Origin: Verrucomicrobiota bacterium
GTDB taxonomy: Bacteria; Verrucomicrobiota; Verrucomicrobiia; CAIQCK01
Reading direction: 5' to 3'
NCBI GenBank assembly: GCA_016235595.1
Contig: JACRJX010000041.1
Span: forward strand, 124,001 to 188,000
Length of the DNA stretch: 64,000 nt
Under the pieces are notes generated by a model, which searched no databases, was not told the origin of the DNA, and saw nothing but the letters and a program-made list of their open reading frames with translations. Position numbers and translations under genes: made by a program. Within the stretch, counting starts at the first letter, position 1, and every line of letters starts with the position of its first letter. Below, in pieces: positions 18,107 through 27,410 of the stretch.

Positions 18107-19484
18107 CATAATTGTTATAGAGTCCAACCGGTGCGACCAAGAGCGCCTCCGTTCTTTGTTGACAAACAGCGACCGCCAGGTAGCTGTTTGCCAAGAAGGT
18201 CTGGAAGCTCTTCAGATCATCAATGACAGCGGAAAGCAGATTGATCTTGTTATCGTCTTATGGGAACTGCTTGGAGCACCAACGGGTGCTGAGCTTCTGG
18301 CGCATGTTCGTCGTGCGCGTTCCTCCGTGCCTGTCATTGTCACCAGTGGGCTTTTTGACTTGACTCGTGTGGCTGCAGCGAAGCAGTTGGGGGCTCGGGA
18401 CTTCTTGCTCAAGCCTCTGGATCGGAAGCGGCTGCTTAGTGCCGTCGAGTCAGCCCTAACAGATGAGGAGGATGCCCCACTCGTGGAAGCGTTGGGGAAG
18501 AGGATCATCGGGAAATCCGCACCCATGCTCGCCATCTTCCGCAGTCTAGCGAAAGTGATTGCCCGCCCAACAGAAAATGTACTCTTGTGCGGTAAGAGTG
18601 GCACCGGGAAGGAGTTGTTGGCAGCAGCAATTCATGGCCTTGGTCAGACCCCAGTGGGGCCATGGGTGGCTGTGAACTTGGGCGAGATCCCAACGACCCT
18701 ATCGGAAAGCCATTTCTTTGGCCACGAGGCAGGTGCTTTCACCGATGCGAAGAGACAGCGAATTGGCTACTTCGAGGAAAGTGAAGGCGGTGTGCTCTTT
18801 CTTGATGAGATCGGGGATCTACAATTGCCGCTCCAAGTCAAGTTACTGCGTGTTATACAAGAACGAACATTTCGGCGCTTGGGCGGTGGAAAGGATCTCA
18901 AGTTTACAGGCCGGTTGGTTTGCGCCACCAATCGCGATCTCGTCGCCGATGTCAGAGAAGGACAGTTTCGCGAGGACTTGTACTACCGTATCGCCGCGCA
19001 CGAAATTCGCGTGCCATCTCTTTGCGAAAGAGGCGATGACTTGTGGCTGCTAACGGATCACTTCCTGCGGAAATACGGTGGCGAACGGAATATCCGCTTG
19101 ACTCGCGAGGCGCGCGAACTTCTATCGCGTTACGCATTCCCGGGGAATGTACGCGAGTTGGAGGACATCATCAAAAGCGCAGTGATTCAATCTTCAGGAA
19201 GCGAACTCTCACTCTACTGCTTCCCGGTGGATTCCATGAAAGAACGCCAAGTAAGGCAACCATCCTTGACCGGTTTGGACGAAATCGAATGGCCAGTCCA
19301 GCTATTCACAAAGTCACAAAAAGATGCGATGACCGAGATCGAGAACGCATTCGACCGGAAGTACCTGCCACGCAAACTCGAAGAAGCGAAGCACAACATC
19401 GAGCTTGCGACCGAAAAGGCCGGTTGGAAGGATGACAAAACGTTTCGAGACAAATGGAAACAAGCAGGCATGGGGTCACCTTAA
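18099..19484 (+). CDS. NtrC-like AAA+ regulator with degenerate receiver
   Basis: 461 residues, GTG start overlapping the previous gene. The receiver-like domain (1-125) lacks the phospho-acceptor: the site reads VIVLWELLG with Leu where Asp is expected, although the LLKPLD lysine is kept. The AAA+ sigma-54 interaction domain (about 135-370) has Walker A GKSGTGKE, Walker B GGVLFLDEIGDL and arginine-finger region, but the sigma-54 contact loop reads GAFTDA instead of GAFTGA. The C-terminus is a short helical segment, not a clear Fis HTH. So it resembles an NtrC regulator but may not be phosphorylated or contact sigma-54 normally. Confidence 0.85.
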   Translation: MTNIIVIESNRCDQERLRSLLTNSDRQVAVCQEGLEALQIINDSGKQIDLVIVLWELLGAPTGAELLAHVRRARSSVPVIVTSGLFDLTRVAAAKQLGARDFLLKPLDRKRLLSAVESALTDEEDAPLVEALGKRIIGKSAPMLAIFRSLAKVIARPTENVLLCGKSGTGKELLAAAIHGLGQTPVGPWVAVNLGEIPTTLSESHFFGHEAGAFTDAKRQRIGYFEESEGGVLFLDEIGDLQLPLQVKLLRVIQERTFRRLGGGKDLKFTGRLVCATNRDLVADVREGQFREDLYYRIAAHEIRVPSLCERGDDLWLLTDHFLRKYGGERNIRLTREARELLSRYAFPGNVRELEDIIKSAVIQSSGSELSLYCFPVDSMKERQVRQPSLTGLDEIEWPVQLFTKSQKDAMTEIENAFDRKYLPRKLEEAKHNIELATEKAGWKDDKTFRDKWKQAGMGSP

Positions 19485-19502
19485 GAAAGGACGCAAGCAT
19501 AG

Positions 19503-21287
19503 ATGCCTCCTCAGTCACTCACTGTCATCCTTGCTGACACGGCGGCAGAACGTATTCAGACTATTAGAGATATCTTAGTGAGCGACTACGGAATCGCTCC
19601 TATATGCGTCAAGTGGTGGGATGAATTGGTAGCAGCGATTAGCGCGGACGATGCGAGCACAGTCCAGCTGGTGATCATGAGTTATGACCTACCCGGCGGA
19701 GGGGGCACCGCCAATGAGCGTATACCGGTCATCCTAAACAGTCTTCGCAGTCAACGTGGTCAAGTTATCCTTCTTGTGGGCAATCGGAGCTTCGAGGTGG
19801 CGCGTCAACCGGGGTTGCATGTCCTTTTCGCGCGATCGCGCAAGGACAAACGAGTAAATGTGGGCGACTTAAGAACGTGTCTGAGTTCGTGTATATATCT
19901 ACCATTGCCATCATGCGCAATTCAGTACCCTTCACAAGACGATTACATACTGATAGAGATGGTACGCTCGTTAGGCAGAGACGGTGATTTTGCTCGAGGA
20001 AATAAAGTGTTGGCATTACTCGTTCGTAACATGTGGTGCTGCACGACGGCGCGAGTCAGCCGGCTTACTCAAGGGTACTCTGGCGCAAAGGTCTTGCGAA
20101 TAGAGCATGGTCCTGAGGACCAGCCAGATAACTACGCTTTAAAAATATGCACCGAACCTGAGTTGTGGAAACTCAGAAACGAGATCGATCATTGGCAAGA
20201 ACTCGAAACTACTCTCAGTCCACATGGTTTGGTGCGCCATGTGCCGAAGCTTGTCGTCCCGAGATTGTGTGCGGAACGACATAAGCAACTGGTTTGTGCT
20301 GGAGGATGTTACGCAGTGGCCTATCAGTTCTTAGGGAGCAGAGTTGGGACCTTTCTGAGTTTACGGGACGCGTATGTAGACACGGTCGCCAGGCGGCAGC
20401 AACTTGTTACAGCCACACATTGTAATATGCCGCACGCCACTTTGGCGGAAGAACTTATCAGGCAAGTGGTGGACTGTCTGGATGATGCGTGGTACCGCAC
20501 AGCCATCGTTGTGAACGATGTGGCACTCTGGGATGTTGCAGCAGCCGAACCAGATCAGCTATTGATTCCTCCTCCATACAAGTTAACAGCGCGGCAAAGA
20601 GCGCATCTGCTTGGCGTACTAGAAGAATTCAGTGAAAGTTCCCGTTTTGGGCCGCGCCTTTTTCCGCGTGGCACATGGGTCACGGATTCGAGTGAAGTGT
20701 GTCGCTGGCTTACGTCACACCCTGCTTCTAATCCTATTTGCACATCTACAAATTCGGCCGTGTTGTCGCCAGTTCATGGCGATTTGAACAGCAACAACAT
20801 CCTCCTCTGGCTCGAGAGATCGCAGCCTTTCCTGATTGATTTTGCTTGTTTCCAAAGTCGCGGCCACACTCTTCAAGACTTTGCGCGGCTCGAAGTGGAG
20901 GTGAAGTTTACCCTAATGGACCGGGACCAGGACTCGACGCTCGATGCACTCGATCACACACCCGCGCAACTCACTCGTTGGTGCGAACTGGAAAAGCAGC
21001 TCACTTCTACTGATTGGTCAGCTGCAGTTATATCAGCTTCTTCAGATTCCCTACCCATCCAACGGGCGGCGAATCTAATCATAGATATTCGCCAGAGAGC
21101 AAATGCCGTACATTCCACCGCCTACACTCGAGCGGGAGTTGCACGTTCTCATTTTCTAATCGAGTATAATGCGGCACTGTTGTACCATACTTTGCGCGCC
21201 ATCGGGTATGACACGTTGTCACCGTTCAAACGCTTACTTGCGGTTTACAGTGCGGCTAGACTCATCCGTTCCTTCGAGATGCGCTAA
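19503..21287 (+). CDS. Pseudo-receiver-phosphotransferase fusion
   Basis: 594 residues. N-terminal receiver-like fold (about 5-140) with Ser60 at the phospho-acceptor position (VIMSYDLPGG). It is followed by a protein-kinase-like aminoglycoside/choline phosphotransferase domain (about 175-500): glycine-rich loop near TQGYSGAKVL, catalytic HGDLNSNNILL and metal-binding LIDFAC. The substrate could be a small molecule or a protein. Fourth gene of the signalling operon; ends at the edge of a broken Lys-rich gene. Confidence 0.8.
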   Translation: MPPQSLTVILADTAAERIQTIRDILVSDYGIAPICVKWWDELVAAISADDASTVQLVIMSYDLPGGGGTANERIPVILNSLRSQRGQVILLVGNRSFEVARQPGLHVLFARSRKDKRVNVGDLRTCLSSCIYLPLPSCAIQYPSQDDYILIEMVRSLGRDGDFARGNKVLALLVRNMWCCTTARVSRLTQGYSGAKVLRIEHGPEDQPDNYALKICTEPELWKLRNEIDHWQELETTLSPHGLVRHVPKLVVPRLCAERHKQLVCAGGCYAVAYQFLGSRVGTFLSLRDAYVDTVARRQQLVTATHCNMPHATLAEELIRQVVDCLDDAWYRTAIVVNDVALWDVAAAEPDQLLIPPPYKLTARQRAHLLGVLEEFSESSRFGPRLFPRGTWVTDSSEVCRWLTSHPASNPICTSTNSAVLSPVHGDLNSNNILLWLERSQPFLIDFACFQSRGHTLQDFARLEVEVKFTLMDRDQDSTLDALDHTPAQLTRWCELEKQLTSTDWSAAVISASSDSLPIQRAANLIIDIRQRANAVHSTAYTRAGVARSHFLIEYNAALLYHTLRAIGYDTLSPFKRLLAVYSAARLIRSFEMR

Positions 21288-21590
21288 GATTACCAAGCTA
21301 TTGAGCGTCAAGGAATCCGTCCTGGCTAAAGTGGCTGAGATTGACAAGTCACTGACAGCCTTTGAATCCAGCAAGCCTGTGGCTGCTGTGGCAAACGCAC
21401 CATGAGTCCCGCAGCCAGAGCCAAGATCGCCGCAGCTCAAAAGAAACGTTGGGCGAAGATCAACAAGGGCAAGAAGGCCGCGAAGCGGGTCGCCAAAAAG
21501 AAGTGGAAGATGTTCGCTGCGGGTCGTGCTGCCATCTCTGCCGCTGCCAAGGCGATGTGCGCTAAAAGGAATGCGGAAAAGAAAACCTAA
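21284..21590 (+). pseudogene. Frameshifted copy of the Lys/Ala-rich DNA-binding gene
   Basis: Two adjacent frames together match the intact gene at 29911-30258. The first, immediately overlapping the phosphotransferase stop, reads AKITKLLSVKESVLAKVAEI...FESSKPVAAV; the second (ATG 21402) reads MSPAARAKIAAAQKKRWAK and on. The normal N-terminus is missing and the two halves are out of frame. A 62-residue basic peptide from 21402 could still be made. Confidence 0.7.
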
Positions 21591-21909
21591 TCCGACCGGT
21601 CAGACCATCGATTTCTCTTTCCTTTGCCAACTTCACTGGCGTGCTGATTCGCTATTGCCATGCAATGTTGTCAACTGCAGCAATTCACTATCGATGCAAT
21701 CCATCATCGGCAAGGCGAATGCGACGGTTTTGTCCATCCTTACCAGTCACTTTGTTTGATGCATCACGCGCCGTCATGCTACATCCATATGACGAATGCC
21801 GGTGATGTTTCTTGTCGCCAATGGCAAGAACTTTGAGTGGTATGGTGTTTTTGTTCATAACCACTCTAAATAATTGCTCTAGATGCCGCAATACGCAACC
21901 AAAAAAGAG
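21591..21909. other. Spacer between convergent operons
   Basis: About 320 bases between the signalling operon and the convergent radical SAM operon; no gene and no clear intrinsic terminator seen. Confidence 0.5.
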
Positions 21910-23166
21910 CTAACGCCCGGGCTTTGATGATATGCACGCTCCAGAATGTTTCTGCTTTGAAGGCACGCCCGTTTGAGGGCACTGCATCAAACTGCTTCGA
22001 TAACGCGCTAAACACCCGCCGATACACAACCTCACATTTTCGCAGTATCTACATTTCTTCGTACGGATCTGTTTCGGGCGCCAAATTCTACGCCAATCCT
22101 TTTTCAACCAAATGTCTGCGAACCTCTCAACATTAATGTTGCCTATCACATCGCCCACGAAACCACATGGCTTGACCTTTCCAGTAGCATCAATAAACGC
22201 ATGGCATAAACCGGCACCACAAAATATTTCATTCGGACTTCCAACTTCCGGGGGGAGCACGAAAGCGTATCGTTCAGCTATCCTGTTCGCGGCTATGATG
22301 TAATCCGCCACATCCTGAAGCCCAGCACTGAGTGTTCGTGAATCAAAAGGAACCTCGACTTTGAGATCAAGTCGAACAGGATATCGTGACAGTCTAAGTA
22401 TCAGTTCTTTTAGGTCGCGTGTTGATGTTTGTCCATAATACACGTGACTGATAATAACCTCCTCGAACAATCGGCATGCTATATCTAGTGCATGTTCGCA
22501 CTTTACAAAAGACTTTCCCTTTCCATAGACTGCATCGATGCTAATCTGCAATGTTGAGAGCCCTGCACTGGCCCAACCTTTGGCAATCTGCGGAGACAAC
22601 AATATTCCATTCGTAGACACGGTAACACGTTGATACTTTAGACCTCTGGCAACTGTGATTATGTCTTCTGTAAGGCGTGAGTACAGAGTGGGCTCGCCCC
22701 CTATAATATTCAATATATTGGCCCCAAACACTTTTCCGTCAGCCAAGCACTCTTCAATCAGGCGCAATGCGAGCCGACTCTTACCTTTGTAAAGATCGCA
22801 ATATTCGCATCTCAAGTTACAACTCGTGGCCGGACAAATATTAAGTTCAGATATACTACGAAATGGAACGCGTCTTAAAGAGTTAACGATATTGTCAAAT
22901 CCGAACACATTAGCGCTGTCTCTGTCTGATTCATAGAGCAAGCCCGACGAGATGGCGCGCGCAATAAACTTGTTCAAGTCCAAGTTCCGCGCCCCAAGTA
23001 ATTCGATAGTGCGATTGCGCGCATCTGTTGCGTTACTCGCTCCATCGCACGCCACAAGGCATGCGATTCCATCTTCTGTTGTTGCAAAGCGTGAACGCCC
23101 AGGAGTTATGACACTGTATTGCGAACCCGTGCTACGAAGGATTGCTATGTCGGACAAGTGTAACAT
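21910..23166 (-). CDS. Radical SAM/SPASM enzyme (operon of the EAD1 nucleosidase)
   Basis: About 418 residues from ATG at 23166. The N-terminal ~100 residues look like a PqqD/RRE-type peptide-binding region. The radical SAM motif CNLRCEYC (Cys about 116, 120, 123) binds the SAM-ligating 4Fe-4S cluster; GGEPTL and later motifs follow. The C-terminal SPASM region has FCGAGLC, VKPCGFV and CRYCENVRLCIGGC. Such enzymes usually modify peptides or proteins. No small precursor is adjacent, so the target may be an operon partner. Third gene after the nucleosidase and a hypothetical gene. Confidence 0.85.
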   Translation of the reverse strand: MLHLSDIAILRSTGSQYSVITPGRSRFATTEDGIACLVACDGASNATDARNRTIELLGARNLDLNKFIARAISSGLLYESDRDSANVFGFDNIVNSLRRVPFRSISELNICPATSCNLRCEYCDLYKGKSRLALRLIEECLADGKVFGANILNIIGGEPTLYSRLTEDIITVARGLKYQRVTVSTNGILLSPQIAKGWASAGLSTLQISIDAVYGKGKSFVKCEHALDIACRLFEEVIISHVYYGQTSTRDLKELILRLSRYPVRLDLKVEVPFDSRTLSAGLQDVADYIIAANRIAERYAFVLPPEVGSPNEIFCGAGLCHAFIDATGKVKPCGFVGDVIGNINVERFADIWLKKDWRRIWRPKQIRTKKCRYCENVRLCIGGCLARYRSSLMQCPQTGVPSKQKHSGACISSKPGR

Positions 23167-23173
23167 ATAGCAT

Positions 23174-24475
23174 CTAACAACGCGTAGTCCGGTCGGCACA
23201 CTGATGTCTCAGTATCGTCGTAACGGTTTCCGACAATAACCCTACCCGTGAAGTGTCAACAGCAGTTCTTTCACCGAGAAACCTACTCAACAGAGTAAAA
23301 TACCAAGTAAACTTGACCTCCCCGGCTATGACTGCTTCGGGACTGTCAATATGTATGTGTTTATGAATAGCGTTGAATAGCGCGCTCCTTAACCCATGAA
23401 GCATAGAAATTACATCATCTTGAGAAAACACGTCTTTGTTCTGCGGGCTCTGCTGAACAATCTGGTTAAGTAGTGTTGTAACGTGCAAACTGGTCAGGTG
23501 TGGTGGAAGAGCGTCCTTGTAGTGAATGGTTAACATCAAACACAAAGCGTAGGCTGGCGGCGTTAGCTCCACTGATATTAGTCTGCGATTGTGAAGGTCG
23601 AACACGAATCTGTCTGGATAAACAATTAGACGGCGGATAGGGCGTTGTTTTAGTCGATAAGATAGCGTTCCACCACCGTACCGAAATGGACTGTCAACAG
23701 TATAATATGTAGTTATGAATTTCTCATGTTGGTTGTTGGTATCTGTCAGTGGTATCCATCCTGGACGTCCGATGAGAGGGTTTGAGCTTACCGCAATCTT
23801 AAACATATTATGCGTGCACGCACAATCATTCTCTACGACTTCCAACTGTGCTGGGAGCACGACTTGAAAGCGGAGATACTTAATTGGAATGTATGACCGG
23901 ACAGAAAACTCCATCTGCCCAGGACTCGCTGAAATGGTTTGAGGAATGCGTCCGTAAATCCAAATTCCGTAAGCGGTATTGCCTGCGTTATGCCCCGTCT
24001 TTAAGAGAGGGGCTTTGGTAAAGAAATCTGTTGGCGTCAGATAAAAACTATTGTTGAGTGTTCTTTCGATATAAGATCGAATTGGCTTGGCAGTGAGTTG
24101 TTCGACTCTCGCCCGGCAGAATGTGTTTCGCTCTTGACCATGTTCTGCGAAGAACAATGGCGTTTTAGTTGTTCCGTTAATTGGCATCTCTGAGAAATCG
24201 GACGATTGGTAGCCCAACATCAGATTATCCTCTGCGAAGAACATATGAGAATAATCCCGGATTTCATACAAATCAGGTTTACAAGCTATTTTTAGTTTTG
24301 GGAGGCAGTTGTTGGTCGGCCGAATAAAGAGCTTAAGCCAAAACGCGTCTGAGTCGCGCTCCTTCCACAACATCACTCCCGCATCTACAATGGTCGATTT
24401 GGCGGAATGTGCGGGGGGCCTATCTTCGTCGAGTGTCAGGCTAAACTGCGTGGTCTTAAAGGATACGCTGCTCAT
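23174..24475 (-). CDS. Hypothetical protein between nucleosidase and radical SAM genes
   Basis: 433 residues, unrecognised. The N-terminal ~250 residues are beta-rich with conserved-looking Cys pairs (ENDCACTHN); the last ~130 are helical (DVISMLHGLRSALFNAIHKH), possibly an adaptor or HTH module. No signal peptide or membrane segment. Transcribed 55 bases after the nucleosidase gene and 7 bases before the radical SAM start, so one operon. Confidence 0.75.
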   Translation of the reverse strand: MSSVSFKTTQFSLTLDEDRPPAHSAKSTIVDAGVMLWKERDSDAFWLKLFIRPTNNCLPKLKIACKPDLYEIRDYSHMFFAEDNLMLGYQSSDFSEMPINGTTKTPLFFAEHGQERNTFCRARVEQLTAKPIRSYIERTLNNSFYLTPTDFFTKAPLLKTGHNAGNTAYGIWIYGRIPQTISASPGQMEFSVRSYIPIKYLRFQVVLPAQLEVVENDCACTHNMFKIAVSSNPLIGRPGWIPLTDTNNQHEKFITTYYTVDSPFRYGGGTLSYRLKQRPIRRLIVYPDRFVFDLHNRRLISVELTPPAYALCLMLTIHYKDALPPHLTSLHVTTLLNQIVQQSPQNKDVFSQDDVISMLHGLRSALFNAIHKHIHIDSPEAVIAGEVKFTWYFTLLSRFLGERTAVDTSRVGLLSETVTTILRHQCADRTTRC

Positions 24476-24530
24476 AGCTGTTGTTCAATGGAATCTGACC
24501 TTATTATTGGCGAGAACATCTCTAAGTGAC

Positions 24531-25622
24531 TCACGAATGCACATTAAGTTTCCTCCTTAGCAGTGTTAGAGACTCATTGTGTGGATAATCAGAGAGCATT
24601 ACATCAAGCAGCGACAACATGGTTATTTCAGTTCCTCCCCCTCCCAGCTTGAGTTCAGAAATGGCGTTATGCCAATTCGCATGGCCTGTGGAGTTTAGGT
24701 CAATCTTCGATGGATCACCGCCCGCCCGCCGCCACACTTGCTGATCTTGCGGGCCCAACGGATATAACGTGCTTGCGAGTAGAGTGAGGCGTTCCTGTGT
24801 GTCCCCCGATGAAGTATTCGCGAGGGCATTTGTGTTCTGAAGTTGTAATGGAGCGGGTGGCCGTAGCTGCGACAGAATAGCAAATGCCAAGGCGGCGGCG
24901 TGACGGGAGGCTTTTAACTGACTACCTGTTGTTTCTACCTTGCTTTTATGTGCGATGAGATCCGATATTCCTCTTATAAGTAGCGCATTGACATGTTCAT
25001 TGGCATGAACTGCACGCAGAAAGCCAAGACCCTCCATTTCGACTGCTAATGCATCGGTGTAGTGTTGTTTCAGAAACTCATAGACAGGAGAACGCCGGGA
25101 AGCGATTACCTTGTCTCCGGCAGCGATTGGGCCGAGAAACACTCTTGGTTCGGCATCAGCAGCATAACGGGGGTCTTTGATTTTTCTCACCCACGTTGCC
25201 TGCTGCTTGATCTGTTTGGCCTTCTGTATCAGTCGATAGGAAGACTCGCCAAACTCGGGGCGCGGCTGGAAGCGTTTAGCCTCTTTCCCATATTCGAACC
25301 CGTAGACTTTTGTGGCAACAACCACATCAAGCAGAGCAACATCTTTCAGACCACCAGCAATACCAACAAAGAACACGCATTGCGGTCGTGAAAACTGAAT
25401 TGCTCGCTCTGTTTCAAACGCGGCTTTTTCTTCGCCAGCTCCAGTTTGAGCCAGCAGCACTTCACACTGTCCCCAAGGCGTTCGGTAGCCCCCCCTTTCG
25501 TAGATTGTGCCTGCCGTGTGTTCCACGTGGGATGTTGTTTCCAAGTGCTCTCGGACCGCTTGAGTTTCCACCTCAAGTGCAGTGACAAACAACACCTTGT
25601 GTTTCGACACTTTTGTGCTCAT
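24531..25622 (-). CDS. Nucleosidase/phosphorylase-EAD1 fusion effector
   Basis: 363 residues. Residues about 8-250 form an MTA/SAH-nucleosidase-family domain: VLFVTALEVE start, FVGIAGGLKDV, catalytic-type Glu in VEMEGLG and Asp in RGISDL. The C-terminal ~95 residues (LASTLYPLGPQDQQVWRRAG, W-x-N core, DVMLSDYPHNESL) match the effector-associated domain EAD1. EADs are adaptor modules linking toxic effectors to sensors in predicted bacterial conflict systems. It would cleave a purine nucleoside or nucleotide when activated. GGAGG site upstream of the ATG; first gene of a three-gene minus-strand operon. Confidence 0.8.
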   Translation of the reverse strand: MSTKVSKHKVLFVTALEVETQAVREHLETTSHVEHTAGTIYERGGYRTPWGQCEVLLAQTGAGEEKAAFETERAIQFSRPQCVFFVGIAGGLKDVALLDVVVATKVYGFEYGKEAKRFQPRPEFGESSYRLIQKAKQIKQQATWVRKIKDPRYAADAEPRVFLGPIAAGDKVIASRRSPVYEFLKQHYTDALAVEMEGLGFLRAVHANEHVNALLIRGISDLIAHKSKVETTGSQLKASRHAAALAFAILSQLRPPAPLQLQNTNALANTSSGDTQERLTLLASTLYPLGPQDQQVWRRAGGDPSKIDLNSTGHANWHNAISELKLGGGGTEITMLSLLDVMLSDYPHNESLTLLRRKLNVHS

Positions 25623-25876
25623 GTATTAAAATCCTCCGCGGAACTTCAGAATCTTCTTATCTTATCAAACATGATAATTCAATGGCGAATTTAAATTCGG
25701 TGACAGCGAGTTGTCTGAATCGCGGGGCAACGTTGCGTCAATTTCACATCGGATTGAACCCCATCTCCTCAAGCACTACGCCCATCATCTTCAAGAGCAG
25801 TTGGCCATCTTGCGGTTTTCATCTGTCTGAGGCTTCTGCGGCATGATCTCGCTGAACTCCAACCCCAGCAAAGACA
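25623..25876. other. Upstream region of the nucleosidase operon
   Basis: Contains the GGAGG site and presumably the promoter of the minus-strand operon; no gene recognised. Confidence 0.4.
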
Positions 25877-26167
25877 ATGGTGGCAGTGGACCGAACGTTC
25901 TTCGAGGCTCCCCACGGCCATAAACGTAGATGTGGAGAGAGAATCCTTGATCCCGCTATCGAGCCCGCCCACAAGTTGTTCATTCGAGAAGCGCTGACGG
26001 TTAAGCCTGAGCGAATTCTGACCACAAGTGACTGCTTCGACAGCTACACGGCCTATTGCGAGATTCAAAGACTGGAACCGGTCGGCAGGAAGCCATTCAC
26101 AGGTCTGATGGCTGAAGGAATCCGGGAACAGTTCGGCTTGGGATTCAGGAAAGACCTTCTCGGCTAG
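25877..26167 (+). pseudogene. Primase/helicase C-terminal-like remnant
   Basis: 96-residue frame; the segment CFDSYTAYCEIQRLEPVGRK followed by PFTGLMAEGIREQFG has the layout of the C-terminal winged helix of phage D5/P4-type primase-helicases (Tyr-x-x-Tyr/Phe-Cys... Phe...Ile). The catalytic parts are absent, so this is a fragment if the call holds. Confidence 0.35.
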
Positions 26168-26519
26168 GATGGAAAACATCATCGAGGTTGGAAGGGGTTG
26201 GCTTGCCGCGCTCCTGATGTCCGCGTTGCTGTAGACGCCGCTGCTGCCGATATGGTTGACGTGAGCAAAAACTGAAGTTCGGACGGATAGAGGCGTCTGC
26301 CGCGTCCGTCGGGTTGAAATGCTGGCAACCGCGTGCTTCCCGTTGGGCAAAGGTTGTTTCGATGCTTGGAGTCCGGTCACCGCCTTGATGGAAATACCCT
26401 ACGACGGGAAGGTGTCGTTGTGGATGAGCCGGTAGGCAACGTCGTTGCGGCGATGAACCCAACGCAAGTTACTTGTGTCGAATGTCGAGAATCACCACGA
26501 AATATGACGGGTAAATAAT
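26168..26519. other. Gene-free stretch
   Basis: About 350 bases between the primase-like fragment and the HNH gene; frames are short and of non-protein composition. Nothing identified. Confidence 0.4.
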
Positions 26520-27350
26520 CTACTGCCGATAAATGTTGGCGAGTGTTTTTAACAAGATCTTTCGCATTTTATTCCGCGTCTCTCCGTGATGAGCCTCCCG
26601 ATGATGATTCGGGCACAATGCGGCAACGTTCTTCACGGTATCTGGTCCGTTTTTGCTCAATGAAACTACGTGGTGCGTTTCCAAGTAGATTCTTCCGTCC
26701 ACCATCTTGAACCCCATCTCTCTACACCACTCGCATTTCCCCTGCGCCCGGATTAAAACATTGGCGCGAACGACGGGGTCACGGACAAAAGATGTGCCGG
26801 AAACAACACGGCGTTTGGGTTTTCCTCCGGTGTCATCTGGAATCGAAAACTGATCCATAAACTTCTCTTCGCCGCGTGTAATTGTGCATTCGCCGGTTTC
26901 CCAGTCATATTTCGTGATGCGCCAACTGACGGGGTCAAGCAATCTCGCTTCGACATGAGACGCCTTTTCGGTCGGCCTGGTTCGTTGCCTCCCTGTAATA
27001 ACGATGACTCGAATGGGAAGCTTATCCTTCACTGCCAACTGGAAAGCTTCGTCACCTTTTGTCGCTCGGTGTTTTTGAACACCGATGACTCGTTTTGCCC
27101 ATTCGCGTGAATTGAGATTGACGACAATGCCACCATGTTTTTCTTCTTCAAACATATCGTGCCACAAGTTCAGGAGGACAAATTCTTTGGGCTCAACAAA
27201 AACCCATTCGTAACAGTATTTCGGGTTGGCGGCGGCGTGACGTGCGCCGCCTCGAAAATATTTCCAATCGCTGACATCAATGCCCGCCTGCTTGACTAGA
27301 TCAATCTGGCGAAGCCGTGCTGTGGGTCGCAAATCTGAAAGAGTTGACAT
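26520..27350 (-). CDS. HNH endonuclease
   Basis: 276 residues. The C-terminal HNH domain is complete: zinc Cys pair CEWC (about 213-216), LETHHVV with the catalytic His, Asn/Asp in NGPDTVKNVAAL, then CPNHHREAHHG. The N-terminal ~190 residues form an unrecognised beta-rich domain that may be a DNA or modification reader, as in McrA-like restriction enzymes. Monocistronic. Likely a solitary restriction or conflict nuclease; specificity unknown. Confidence 0.85.
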   Translation of the reverse strand: MSTLSDLRPTARLRQIDLVKQAGIDVSDWKYFRGGARHAAANPKYCYEWVFVEPKEFVLLNLWHDMFEEEKHGGIVVNLNSREWAKRVIGVQKHRATKGDEAFQLAVKDKLPIRVIVITGRQRTRPTEKASHVEARLLDPVSWRITKYDWETGECTITRGEEKFMDQFSIPDDTGGKPKRRVVSGTSFVRDPVVRANVLIRAQGKCEWCREMGFKMVDGRIYLETHHVVSLSKNGPDTVKNVAALCPNHHREAHHGETRNKMRKILLKTLANIYRQ

Positions 27351-27410
27351 AGCGGTCGCACGGTTAGCATCCTCCGACCCGCCAGCGCAAGGCCAAAAGC
27401 CCCGATTCTC

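Noticed and set aside
21402..21590. Basic 62-residue peptide as precursor for the radical SAM enzyme
   Set aside because: It matches the C-terminal part of an intact gene at 29911, lies on the opposite strand to the radical SAM operon and has no Cys-rich core.
25769..26462. Minus-strand frames of 100-200 codons
   Set aside because: Low-quality composition; overlapping plus-strand primase-like fragment explains part of the region better.
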